A stretch of DNA of 13,148 bases from an uncultured Terriglobales bacterium (GTDB lineage Bacteria > Acidobacteriota > Terriglobia > Terriglobales > Acidobacteriaceae), in the NCBI GenBank assembly GCA_955652845.1, contig CATPBY010000502.1, forward strand, positions 1 through 13,148, read 5' to 3'. Below the pieces are notes generated by a model. It was not told the DNA's origin. It searched no databases and saw only the letters and a program-made list of their open reading frames with translations. The position numbers were made by a program, and so were the translations under genes. Below, one piece after another: positions 1 through 7,118 of this stretch. Within the stretch, counting starts at the first letter, position 1. The number at the start of each line of letters is the position of its first letter.

Positions 1-1038
1 ACCAGTTTTGTCGTTGTATCCAAGCAAGTGAAGCCCAAGAAATCCGGCGAGCCCTATCTTGCGCTGACTCTAGGCGACCGCGGCGGGCACATTGAAGCCA
101 AGATGTGGGACAACGTGGAAGACGCGCTGGATGCATTCGAGCAGGATGATTTTGTAAAAATTAAGGGGCTGCTCAACAAGTATAAGAACCGATTTCAGAT
201 CACGATTCACAAAATCCGCCGTCTCGGGGATTCAGAAGTTGATTTTTCCGATTATCTGCCTAAGACGACGAAAGACATAGACGAGTTGTGGAATACGCTT
301 GCCGGGTTTATCGCCAGCTTTCAGAATGCTCACCTCAAGGCCCTGGTCGAATCGTTCATGGCTGATCCCGGGATCGCCGAGGCCTATCGTATTGCCCCGG
401 CGGCCAAGACCCTGCATCATGCCTACATTGGCGGACTGCTCGATCACGTGGTTTCACTCTGCCGCTCCTGCGATTTGATCAGCCGCAACTACCCCCAGAT
501 CGATCGCGACCTGCTACTCACCGGAGCTTTCCTCCACGATATCGGCAAGATTCACGAGCTCACCTACAACCGGTCCTTTACTTACAGCACCCGTGGCCAG
601 CTCCTTGGACATATGGTCATTGAACTGGAAATGCTTCAAGCAAAGCTGGCGCTGATCCCCGGTTTCCCTGATGAACTGAAAACCCTGGTGGAACATCTCA
701 TCATCAGCCATCATGGACAGTACGAGTTCGGTTCTCCAAAGCTGCCCATGTTTCCCGAGGCGCTCATGCTGCACTATCTTGACGATCTCGATTCCAAGAT
801 GGAGAGCATGAGGGCGCACTTTGAACGGGCAGGCGATTCGGATGGCGCATGGACTGGCTACAATCCATCTCTCGGTAGACCGTTGCTGAATATCGAAAAA
901 TTTCTCGTCAAGAAAGAAGCAGTTGAAGACAGAGAAAACATACCCGTGTTCTCGTCGACGTCAGACGCCGGGCGAACCGCCGAAGACGTCCCAACAGAGT
1001 TGGAGTTCGCCGAAAAGAAACCAACTCCGCAAACGTGA
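1..1038 (+). CDS. yhaM: YhaM-family 3'-5' exoribonuclease (OB fold + HD domain), 5' end outside window
   Basis: Partial gene: the frame is open from base 1, and the residues before the GTG at 28 (FVVVSKQ) fit the OB-fold start of YhaM proteins, so that GTG is an internal Val and perhaps 15-20 residues are missing. The first ~70 residues carry the OB-fold nucleic-acid-binding part (PKKSGEPYLALTLGDR...IEAKMWD). The HD phosphohydrolase domain follows: HH at about codons 139-140, LLDH, the FLHDIGK motif with H179-D180, and a later ISHHGQ with HH at 237-238, ending in HYLDDLDSKM. These are the metal ligands expected of the family. B. subtilis YhaM is a cytoplasmic 3'-5' exonuclease acting on RNA and single-stranded DNA. 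The last ~45 residues (ENIPVFSSTSDAG onward) are acidic, low in complexity and probably disordered. The family call is firm; substrate is by homology. Confidence 0.88.
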   Translation, partial: TSFVVVSKQVKPKKSGEPYLALTLGDRGGHIEAKMWDNVEDALDAFEQDDFVKIKGLLNKYKNRFQITIHKIRRLGDSEVDFSDYLPKTTKDIDELWNTLAGFIASFQNAHLKALVESFMADPGIAEAYRIAPAAKTLHHAYIGGLLDHVVSLCRSCDLISRNYPQIDRDLLLTGAFLHDIGKIHELTYNRSFTYSTRGQLLGHMVIELEMLQAKLALIPGFPDELKTLVEHLIISHHGQYEFGSPKLPMFPEALMLHYLDDLDSKMESMRAHFERAGDSDGAWTGYNPSLGRPLLNIEKFLVKKEAVEDRENIPVFSSTSDAGRTAEDVPTELEFAEKKPTPQT

Positions 1039-1042
1039 CAAT

Positions 1043-1059
1043 TACAGCCACGGGCTGTA
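1043..1059 (+). terminator. Hairpin just after the yhaM-like stop codon
   Basis: A perfect 7-bp inverted repeat (TACAGCC / GGCTGTA) with a 3-base ACG loop begins 5 bases after the TGA stop. The position suits a transcript 3' end, but no T-run follows, so it may be a weak or factor-assisted terminator or a 3'-end stabilising hairpin. The rest of the gap up to 1146 shows no clear promoter; the best pair I can build (TTGCCC, 16 bases, TGTCAA) is poor. Confidence 0.35.
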
Positions 1060-1146
1060 GTATTGCGCCGGCTGATTCCTTATTGTGGTCGCAGTTTTGC
1101 CCCTCATCCAGCGGTTTGTGTCAATCTTTCTAGACGGAGACCTCTT

Positions 1147-1854
1147 ATGCGTACACGCCTGGCTGCTATCACGCTGAGTCTTTGTTTTTGTATCGCTTTT
1201 GCGGCCTGCAAGAGCAACAAGAGTTCTGATTCGACTGCAAACAACACAACTTCCACGACCTCGTCAACCCCAGATGCTCCGCCGGCTGCCGAATCTCCCG
1301 CCCCCGTCACCGAATCCACGCCGGAACGTCGCACGGAAGCGTCCGCGCCCGTCATTGTCCCCGCGGGAACGGAGTTGACCGTTCGACTGGGTGAAGCGGT
1401 AGGATCGAGGATCAGCCAACCCGGCCAGCCTTTTTCGGCGACTTTGGCCAGCACTCTTCAGATTGATGGAAAAGAATCGGTTCGCGCGGGAGCGGCTGTT
1501 TCAGGTGTGGTAGTGTATGCGGCGCCGCTGGGTCGCTTCAAAGGTGGCGCCCGTCTGCAACTCAAACTTACCTCGATCAGGGTCCGTGGCATCGAAAAAC
1601 CTGTCCAGACATCTTCAATTGTGCGAAGTGAAAAGGGAAAGGGCAAGCGCACGGCTGTAATGACCGGCGGAGGCGCGGCTGTGGGGGCACTGATCGGCGG
1701 TTTGGCGGGCGGAGGCAAAGGCGCGGCCATTGGCGCAGTTGCTGGAGGTGGCGCTGGGGCTGGAGGCGCAGCCTTCACCGGGAACAAGGAGATTGTCCTT
1801 CCCGCGGAGTCGGCTTTAAGTTTCAGGCTGGAGCAGCCGCTGGAATTGAAATAG
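1147..1854 (+). CDS. Lipoprotein with C-terminal glycine zipper
   Basis: A 235-residue predicted lipoprotein. The start at ATG 1147 is chosen over the upstream GTG at 1063 because it gives a proper type II signal peptide (MRTRLAAITLSLCFCIAFAAC, lipobox FAAC with Cys21) and has a GGAGA Shine-Dalgarno about 6 bases upstream; the upstream extension looks non-coding. After the lipobox comes a Ser/Thr/Ala/Pro-rich linker (~22-75), then a probable beta-rich domain (VPAGTELTVRL...), then a Gly/Ala-rich glycine zipper at about 173-213 that could insert in or pack against a membrane, and a short strand-like end (VLPAESALSFRLEQPLELK). Similar proteins are, from memory, common hypothetical proteins in Acidobacteriota; no biochemical role is known to me. 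Probable location is the cell envelope. It ends 18 bases before the HAD gene, so the two may share a transcript. Confidence 0.8.
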   Translation: MRTRLAAITLSLCFCIAFAACKSNKSSDSTANNTTSTTSSTPDAPPAAESPAPVTESTPERRTEASAPVIVPAGTELTVRLGEAVGSRISQPGQPFSATLASTLQIDGKESVRAGAAVSGVVVYAAPLGRFKGGARLQLKLTSIRVRGIEKPVQTSSIVRSEKGKGKRTAVMTGGGAAVGALIGGLAGGGKGAAIGAVAGGGAGAGGAAFTGNKEIVLPAESALSFRLEQPLELK

Positions 1855-1872
1855 GTAGTGCCTGAGAAAGCA

Positions 1873-2598
1873 ATGCTCGACTTTACGCGCTTCCAGGTGC
1901 TGACTTTCGATTGTTACGGTACGCTTATCGATTGGGAGACGGGAATTGTCGGCGCCTTGCGTCCCATTCTGGCTGCACACGGCAAGACTATTTCCGGCGC
2001 CGAACTGTTGCAGCTTTACTCCGAACTGGAAGTTCAGGCCCAGCAGGGCGAATTTTGCCCCTACCGCGATGTTTTGCAAACGGTAGTCCGCGGCTTCGGA
2101 CAGCGACTTGGATTTGCGCCGTCCGAATCAGAGATACGCTCACTGCCAGAGTCGTTAGCCACCTGGCTGCCGTTTCCAGACACCATTAGCGCCCTCCGCA
2201 AGCTCAAGAGCCGCTACCAAATTGCAATCATGTCTAACGTCGATGATGACTTGTTCGCTTCTACGGCGCCCCGCCTTGCAGTCCAGTTCGATCATGTGAT
2301 CACGGCACAACAGGCCCGAGCCTACAAACCTTCGCTTCGATTCTTCGAGTTGGCCCAGGAACGAATCGGAGTAAAGCGAGAACAGTGGCTTCACGTTGGA
2401 CAAAGCATCTATCACGATGTAATTCCAGCCAAATCTTTTGGCCTTGCGACCGTGTGGGTCAATCGCCCCTCGCTGCGGCCCGGAGCGGGAGCAGCCAGAG
2501 CAGCATCTGCTCAGCCTGATCTGGAAGTGGCCAGCCTCAAAGCGCTGCTTGATCTGGCGGCAAAAAACGGGAACCGGGAACAACAGACTGAGATCTGA
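1873..2598 (+). CDS. HAD-superfamily hydrolase, haloacid dehalogenase type II-like
   Basis: A 241-residue cytoplasmic HAD hydrolase. Motif I is FDCYGTLID with the nucleophile at D13 and Tyr at the place where phosphatases have a second Asp, as in type II 2-haloacid dehalogenases. Motif II is MSN (S121-N122), motif III is K152 in AYKPS, and motif IV is VGQSIYHDV (D182). Residues about 18-95 form the helical cap. The asparagine and serine that L-2-haloacid dehalogenases carry in motif IV (SSNxxxD) are not matched, and I cannot place the substrate-binding Arg of the cap, so dehalogenation is doubtful and a small phosphorylated or other substrate is possible. ATG 1873 is preferred (GAG 6 bases upstream, protein then begins MLDFTRFQVLTFD); GTG 1858 in the same frame is the alternative. 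It follows the lipoprotein gene closely. Family firm, substrate unknown. Confidence 0.82.
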   Translation: MLDFTRFQVLTFDCYGTLIDWETGIVGALRPILAAHGKTISGAELLQLYSELEVQAQQGEFCPYRDVLQTVVRGFGQRLGFAPSESEIRSLPESLATWLPFPDTISALRKLKSRYQIAIMSNVDDDLFASTAPRLAVQFDHVITAQQARAYKPSLRFFELAQERIGVKREQWLHVGQSIYHDVIPAKSFGLATVWVNRPSLRPGAGAARAASAQPDLEVASLKALLDLAAKNGNREQQTEI

Positions 2599-2724
2599 AG
2601 TTGGTGCTCCAGCATCCCGCCTGTGCAACCGATACTTCCGCGCCTCACCGGCAGGTATTAAACTGATGGATCTTTAATCCTACGAAGTCGACGTTACTCA
2701 GCGCCCTGGACCTGGGAGACAAAC
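2599..2724 (+). promoter_or_regulatory. Upstream region of the acyltransferase gene with an AT-rich inverted repeat
   Basis: A 126-base gap. It contains a perfect 6-bp inverted repeat, ATTAAA at 2657-2662 and TTTAAT at 2673-2678, separated by 10 bases, the most AT-rich part of the gap and about 46 bases before the next start codon. It could be an operator half-site pair or part of a promoter; I see no convincing -35/-10 pair. A strong Shine-Dalgarno, GGGAGA at 2714-2719, lies 5 bases before the ATG at 2725. Confidence 0.3.
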
Positions 2725-3942
2725 ATGGCAACCACCAGCCGCATCGATCCGCTTTCCTATCTCACCGATCAATTGAACGATCTGAAGGCAAAGGGCACTC
2801 ACTTCCGGCTGCGTGTGCTCGACGATGAGCAGGCTCCCGTCTGCACTTTCGACGGCAAGAAGGTCATAAATCTGGCCTCCAACAATTATCTCGGCTTGAC
2901 CACGCATCCCAAGCTGCGCGAGGCAGCGCTCGAGGCGACCCGGAAGTACGGCGTGGGATCGGGCGCGGTGCGTACCATCGCCGGAACCATGAAGATACAC
3001 ATGGAACTGGAGGAAAAGATCGCGCGGTTCAAAAATGTCGAAGCCTGCGTTGTCTTCCAGTCGGGGTTTGCCGCCAATGCAGGCACAGTATCGGCAGTGC
3101 TGGGGAAGGATGATTTCATCATTTCCGACCAACTGAATCATGCCTCGATCATCGACGGCGCACGCTTGTCGCGAGCCAAAATTCTGGTCTTCGAGCATAA
3201 GAACACTGCCCAAGCCGAGGAAAAACTAGCCAGCGTGAACGACCATCCAGGAAAGAAACTGCTTATTTCAGACGGCGTATTTTCGATGGATGGCGACATC
3301 GGTCCGCTGCCCGCCTTGTGTGATCTGGCAGAAAAATATGGCGCCATCATGATGGTCGATGATGCCCACGCTTCTGGAGTCCTTGGCCGCAATGGCCGCG
3401 GAACCATCGATCATTTCAAAATGCACGGCCGGGTTGATATCCAGGTGGGCACGCTGTCAAAAGCAATTGGCGCGCTGGGCGGATACGTCTGCGGTACTCG
3501 CGATCTGATCGATTTTCTGTATCATCGCGCGCGGCCGTTCCTGTTTTCCACTTCGCATCCGCCCTCGGTGGCGGCAACCTGCATCGCCGCCTTCGAGGTG
3601 CTGGAAAACGAACCGGAACGCATTGAGCAGCTATGGCAAAACACTCGCTTCTGGAAAAAAGAATTGGGCTTGCTTGGGTTTGACATCGGGGGCAACAGCA
3701 CACCCGCCAGCGAAACGCCAATCACTCCCATAATCATCGGCGACGGAAAACTTACCATGGATTTTTCCCGCGAATTGTTCAAAGAAGGCGTGATGGGCAC
3801 CGGCATTGCCTTTCCTACGGTACCCGAAGGCAAAGCCCGTATACGGACGATCATGACCGCAGTGCACACAAAGGCAGAATTGGAAAAAGCGTTAGAGGTG
3901 TTGAAGACGGTTGGAAAGAAGATGGGGATTTTGGGAAACTAG
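2725..3942 (+). CDS. kbl: PLP-dependent glycine C-acetyltransferase / AONS-like acyltransferase
   Basis: A 405-residue alpha-oxoamine synthase of fold-type I PLP enzymes, cytoplasmic. Family hallmarks in order: SNNYLGL near residue 52, GSGAVRTIAGT near 75, FQSGFAANAG near 112, the PLP-ring Asp and His in VDDAHASG (D212, H215), and the Schiff-base lysine K246 in GTLSKAIGALGGY; the C-terminal domain ends normally. The family condenses an amino acid with an acyl-CoA: KBL converts glycine and acetyl-CoA to 2-amino-3-ketobutyrate (threonine degradation with Tdh), BioF makes the biotin precursor AON. Length and overall sequence fit the KBL-related acyltransferases best, but there is no tdh or bio gene nearby to fix the substrate, so the symbol is provisional. 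The start is supported by GGGAGA 5 bases upstream. It is convergent with pyrC. Confidence 0.82.
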   Translation: MATTSRIDPLSYLTDQLNDLKAKGTHFRLRVLDDEQAPVCTFDGKKVINLASNNYLGLTTHPKLREAALEATRKYGVGSGAVRTIAGTMKIHMELEEKIARFKNVEACVVFQSGFAANAGTVSAVLGKDDFIISDQLNHASIIDGARLSRAKILVFEHKNTAQAEEKLASVNDHPGKKLLISDGVFSMDGDIGPLPALCDLAEKYGAIMMVDDAHASGVLGRNGRGTIDHFKMHGRVDIQVGTLSKAIGALGGYVCGTRDLIDFLYHRARPFLFSTSHPPSVAATCIAAFEVLENEPERIEQLWQNTRFWKKELGLLGFDIGGNSTPASETPITPIIIGDGKLTMDFSRELFKEGVMGTGIAFPTVPEGKARIRTIMTAVHTKAELEKALEVLKTVGKKMGILGN

Positions 3943-3953
3943 GCTGCCGAACT

Positions 3954-3974
3954 TCGCCCGGCCGGGGAGGGCGA
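3954..3974. terminator. Hairpin in the convergent gap between kbl-like gene and pyrC
   Basis: TCGCCC (3954-3959) and GGGCGA (3969-3974) can pair around a 9-base loop in the 52-base gap between two converging genes, and GGGCGCCC at 3975-3982 is a second self-complementary stretch. A GC-rich hairpin here could end transcription from both sides, but neither strand has a following T-run, so the call is tentative. Confidence 0.3.
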
Positions 3975-3994
3975 GGGCGCCCGTTCCAATATCT

Positions 3995-5323
3995 TCAAGC
4001 GCGATAAACGATCTTTCCGCCGGCAATCGTTGCCACAACTTTTCCGGTTAGCTGCCACCCGTCAAACGGCGTATTTCGTGACTTCGAGCGAGACTTCGCG
4101 GCTTCGAACGTCCAGCGCTTTTTAGGATCGAAAATGGTGACGTCGGCATAGTTCCCCCGTGCCAGGCTGCCGCGCCCTTTGAGGTCGACCACTCGCCCTG
4201 GACCTGCAGTGAAAAGCTCGACGATCCGCGTCAAGGGAATCCGATGATCGCGGTGCAGGCGAGTGATGGCAAGGGCAAGTGCTGTTTCGAGGCCGGTGAT
4301 CCCAAACAGCGCGCGCTCAAATTCGACGATCTTTTCATGGGGAGCATGCGGCGCATGATCAGTAGCAATGGCATCGACTGTTCCGTCCGCCAGTGCCACC
4401 AGAATCGCCTCGCGGTCAGAAGCAGAACGCAGCGGCGGATTCATCTTGAAATTGGAGTCGTACTCTGCGACGTCAACGTCGGTCAACGAGAAATGATGGG
4501 GCGTAACTTCGCAGGTGATGCGGGCTTTGCTGCGCTTGCCACGGCGGACGGCCTTAAGCGCATCCGCGGTTGACAGATGGGCCACGTGCAGACGCGCGCC
4601 GCTGAATTGCTGAGCAAGCTGAACGTCGCGCTCCACTACGGACGCCTCCGCGGCGGTCTTCATACCGCGCAGACCCAGACGAAACGATGTAGGGCCATCG
4701 TTCATCGAGCAGTGTTCTGTCATGCGCGTATCTTCTGCGTGCTGAATGACCGGCAAATTCAATTCGGAGGCCAATCGCAGCGTCTCTCGCATGATGTCGT
4801 TGCCCAGGATAGGCTTGCCATCGTCGCTGACAGCCACTGCCCCGGCCCGCTGCAGTCCCCGGAAATCAGTGAGCACCGCACCCTTGCTGGCTTTAGTGGC
4901 GGCGGCAATGGGAAATACATTGACTATTGCGCCCCGCCCGGCTTGCTGAATCCACGTCACCCATTCCGGCGAATCGACCACCGGATGCGTGTTGGGCATG
5001 CAACAGATTGAGGTGAATCCTCCGGCCGCCGCCGCTGCGGCGCCTGAGGCGATTGTTTCCTTGTAACTTTGACCGGGTTCTCGCAGATGAACGTGTAGAT
5101 CGATGAAGCCCGGCGCCACGATCAGGCCACGCGCGTCGAACTTTTCATCGGCGGCGCCGCGAATCTTGTTGGATGGCATAATCTCAGCCACTCGACCGTC
5201 GCGCATGAGAACATCCAGGGGAGCGTCCACTCCGGCCGCAGGATCGATCACACGTCCGCCCTTGATTAGAAGACTGCGCGCTCTTTGATTCATCGCGCCC
5301 TGGTTCATCGCGCCCTGGTTCAT
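3995..5323 (-). CDS. pyrC: Dihydroorotase, class I (pyrimidine synthesis)
   Basis: Up to 442 residues. PyrC reversibly cyclises carbamoyl aspartate to dihydroorotate, step three of de novo UMP synthesis, in the cytoplasm. Amidohydrolase-fold motifs are all present: zinc ligands H77 and H79 in DLHVHLREPG, CMPNTHP near 108-114, the class I aspartate motif SDDGKP (D167-D168) in place of the carboxylated lysine of class II enzymes, H195 in QHAED, H249 in AHLST, and catalytic D322 in TDHAPH. In Aquifex this type forms a complex with aspartate carbamoyltransferase, which fits the pyrB gene directly upstream. The first ATG overlaps the pyrB TGA as ATGA. The N-terminus repeats MNQGA-MNQGA-MNQRA, so starts at 5323, 5308 and 5293 are all in frame; which one is used is not decidable here. 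The conserved protein proper begins around LLIKGGRVIDP (residue 18). Confidence 0.93.
   Translation of the reverse strand: MNQGAMNQGAMNQRARSLLIKGGRVIDPAAGVDAPLDVLMRDGRVAEIMPSNKIRGAADEKFDARGLIVAPGFIDLHVHLREPGQSYKETIASGAAAAAAGGFTSICCMPNTHPVVDSPEWVTWIQQAGRGAIVNVFPIAAATKASKGAVLTDFRGLQRAGAVAVSDDGKPILGNDIMRETLRLASELNLPVIQHAEDTRMTEHCSMNDGPTSFRLGLRGMKTAAEASVVERDVQLAQQFSGARLHVAHLSTADALKAVRRGKRSKARITCEVTPHHFSLTDVDVAEYDSNFKMNPPLRSASDREAILVALADGTVDAIATDHAPHAPHEKIVEFERALFGITGLETALALAITRLHRDHRIPLTRIVELFTAGPGRVVDLKGRGSLARGNYADVTIFDPKKRWTFEAAKSRSKSRNTPFDGWQLTGKVVATIAGGKIVYRA
5294..5323 (-). repeat. Two 15-bp tandem units carrying overlapping pyrB stop / pyrC start codons
   Basis: The unit CGCGCCCTGGTTCAT (as written on +) occurs exactly twice in tandem at 5294-5308 and 5309-5323, followed by a degenerate third copy at 5279-5293 (11 of 15 bases). 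On the coding strand each copy contributes ATGA, so the junction holds three in-frame ATG codons for pyrC and three in-frame TGA codons for pyrB. The two starts preceded by a full unit (5308, 5293) have an AGGG four to eight bases upstream, usable as a weak Shine-Dalgarno. Confidence 0.9.
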
Positions 5324-6267
5324 CGCGCTCGACCCAGCGCTTTCGATAAGATCGCCATCCTCATGGATACTCCATTGCGTACTTCTTCGACGATCACAGA
5401 CTGCGGGCAGTCCGCTACTTCCGAGGTCAGCTCCAGGCCCCTGATGATCGGGCCGGGATGCATCACCATGGCGTCACGTTTTGCCAGCTTCACCCTGGAC
5501 ATGGTGACCTGGTAACGCTCGGTATAATTCTGCAGGCTGATTTTCACTCCCGCGAGTCGTTCTTTTTGAACCCGCAGCACCATAATGACATCAGCGCCGC
5601 GAACTGCATCTTCGGCCGTGCGGGTGATGTGCAAGCCAGGAGCGAGGGTGGTCGCCACTTCCGGCAGCAATTCCGGCGGTCCGCAAAGAGTAACTCGCGC
5701 CCCCACCTTCGCTGACAGATGAATGGCAGAACGAGCCACGCGGCTGTGATATACGTCGCCGACGATGGCCACCTGGAGACCTTTCAGAGTTTTCTTGTGG
5801 CGCAGGATGGTGTATGCGTCGAGCAATGCCTGCGACGGATGCTCATGCATGCCATCGCCGGCGTTCACCACGGGAATATCCAGATGCCTGGCCATCAACG
5901 CCGGCGCGCCCGCCAGGGGGTGGCGCACCACAATGAGATCCGCTCCCAACGCGCGCAAAGTGTAGGCGGTATCGAGCAGCGATTCACCTTTCTCGATGCT
6001 TGATCCGCTCGAAAGGACCAGCGTGGTCATCGCAGCCATTGACTTTGCGGCAATCTCAAAAGAGCTGCGAGTGCGAGTAGAGGGCTCATAAAATAAGAGC
6101 AGCACGCGTTTGCCGCGCAGCAATGGCCGCGGCTTCATCGGATTCATGCGCCGGGCCAGTTTAAGCAAGCCCAGGATTTCTCCGCCATCGAGATGTTCGA
6201 TTCCCAACAGGGAACCACGCGCAGGTTTGTTCATTTCTTCGATGCAATGCGAATGGTGCATCCGCAT
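5320..6267 (-). CDS. pyrB: Aspartate carbamoyltransferase catalytic subunit
   Basis: A 315-residue enzyme joining carbamoyl phosphate and L-aspartate to give carbamoyl aspartate, the committed step of pyrimidine synthesis. Visible active-site elements: STRTR at 63-67 (carbamoyl-phosphate binding), the KGES loop at 93-96, RHP at 115-117, HPSQ at 143-146, the second-domain GDVYHSRVARS near 170-180, and MHPGP near 269-273. Length matches the usual ~305-315. Start: ATG 6267 has a GAG 6 bases upstream; ATG 6261 and ATG 6234 (giving MNKPARGSLLGIEHL, closer to where homologues usually begin) are alternatives. No regulatory subunit gene pyrI and no pyrR are in the window. The stop overlaps the pyrC start by 4 bases, indicating translational coupling. 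Confidence 0.93.
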   Translation of the reverse strand: MRMHHSHCIEEMNKPARGSLLGIEHLDGGEILGLLKLARRMNPMKPRPLLRGKRVLLLFYEPSTRTRSSFEIAAKSMAAMTTLVLSSGSSIEKGESLLDTAYTLRALGADLIVVRHPLAGAPALMARHLDIPVVNAGDGMHEHPSQALLDAYTILRHKKTLKGLQVAIVGDVYHSRVARSAIHLSAKVGARVTLCGPPELLPEVATTLAPGLHITRTAEDAVRGADVIMVLRVQKERLAGVKISLQNYTERYQVTMSRVKLAKRDAMVMHPGPIIRGLELTSEVADCPQSVIVEEVRNGVSMRMAILSKALGRAR

Positions 6268-6344
6268 CTCAGGCTCATGGACGCTGCATCATACGCGGGG
6301 CAAGCCTCGCGGGGCAAGAAGCGCGCGCTTCCAATGTTTTGCGC
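6268..6344 (-). promoter_or_regulatory. pyrB leader with palindrome and direct repeats
   Basis: The 77 bases between the zinc-ribbon gene and pyrB contain a perfect 14-bp palindrome, GAAGCGCGCGCTTC (6318-6331), and just downstream in the pyrB direction an 11-bp direct repeat, CTTGCCCCGCG on the coding strand, at 6308-6318 and 6294-6304 (14-base period). The palindrome could fold to a 5-bp stem with a GCGC loop or bind a dimeric regulator. No T-run follows, so a classical attenuator is not evident. The function is inference. Confidence 0.4.
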
Positions 6345-6986
6345 CTAGCCTCGGTCTTTACGCCGGAGCAAGACAGCCCCGATCGCGCCGCCTACGCTTG
6401 AAAAGATCAGAAAGATAACGAACATTGTGATTAGTCCCACGACCAACATCACAGCAAACCCCGCAGGCGTCCTGAGGAATTCCAAAGCTTGTTGTGCCTG
6501 CTGCGGGCTGGAGCTGCGAGCCGCGGATTGCTCGACCGCTTCGATCATGGTCTGACGGATCTGCGCGGAGGTGTTGAAAAACGCCGCCCGCAGAGCGAGG
6601 AAGACGGTCAGAAAAGCAAAGGCGAGCGCTCCGCTTAGAGCGCCCAATTTCGCTCCTGCTCCCGCAGTTGGATTAAAGACAGCATTGCGGCGGCGGTAAA
6701 GCAGGACAGAAAGAAAGCCCGCCGAGAGCGTTCCCAGTCCAAAGCCTCCAAGCGGAACCAGAGCGAGCACCGCCGCAACCAGTCCGGCCACGGCTGCTGC
6801 TGGCAGCGCTTGCGGCCAATAGATTGCGGTGGTTGACGAGGCGATGGAATGCGGAACGTCTGCCGTCACATCAATTGATGCCGCGGTTTCGATTCCGGCA
6901 ACTCGAATTTGTGGAGCGCTGCAATGGGGGCAGAAAGCGATTCCCTCGTCAATCGTAGCGCCGCACTTATAGCAGGAGTGTTCCAT
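6345..6986 (-). CDS. Zinc-ribbon membrane protein of unknown function
   Basis: A 213-residue protein that I do not recognise beyond its architecture. The N-terminus is a small zinc ribbon with CxxC pairs at C5/C8 and C19/C22 (CYKC...CPHC). A linker of ~35 residues leads to hydrophobic stretches at about 61-78, 79-97, 112-136 and 176-206, so three or four membrane spans; the ribbon would lie in the cytoplasm. Between the last two spans is a polar, Gln/Ser-rich helical stretch (140-170). The C-terminus is basic (LLRRKDRG). Zinc ribbon plus several spans is a common arrangement in uncharacterised bacterial proteins, and no activity can be read from it. It lies 77 bases upstream of pyrB on the same strand. 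The Shine-Dalgarno before ATG 6986 is weak. Real gene: likely; function: unknown. Confidence 0.75.
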   Translation of the reverse strand: MEHSCYKCGATIDEGIAFCPHCSAPQIRVAGIETAASIDVTADVPHSIASSTTAIYWPQALPAAAVAGLVAAVLALVPLGGFGLGTLSAGFLSVLLYRRRNAVFNPTAGAGAKLGALSGALAFAFLTVFLALRAAFFNTSAQIRQTMIEAVEQSAARSSSPQQAQQALEFLRTPAGFAVMLVVGLITMFVIFLIFSSVGGAIGAVLLRRKDRG

Positions 6987-7118
6987 GGAAGAGCTTCAAG
7001 GTACCGCACGCAGTGCAGGGCAGGCAAGGCGGTCGAAGGATTTCAGGCCTCGGCCTTTCGATTGAAAAATCTGCGAACTAAAATCCGAATTATGAATGTA
7101 GATTTCTGCTGGATTTGA
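6987..7118 (-). promoter_or_regulatory. 132-base gap before the zinc-ribbon gene, possible promoter
   Basis: The gap is AT-rich compared with its surroundings. A -10-like CATAAT lies on the minus strand (7094 to 7089), which would start transcription near 7082 toward the zinc-ribbon gene, pyrB and pyrC. No good -35 hexamer sits 16-18 bases upstream, so this is only a candidate. No terminator for the preceding lipoprotein gene is evident. Confidence 0.2.

Noticed and set aside
28..1038. GTG at 28 as the true start of the YhaM-like gene
   Set aside because: The frame is open to base 1 and the preceding residues continue the conserved OB-fold sequence, so the gene is truncated by the window edge.
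1063..1146. Upstream start for the glycine-zipper lipoprotein
   Set aside because: It would place 28 extra residues in front of a complete lipoprotein signal peptide; ATG 1147 has the better ribosome-binding site.
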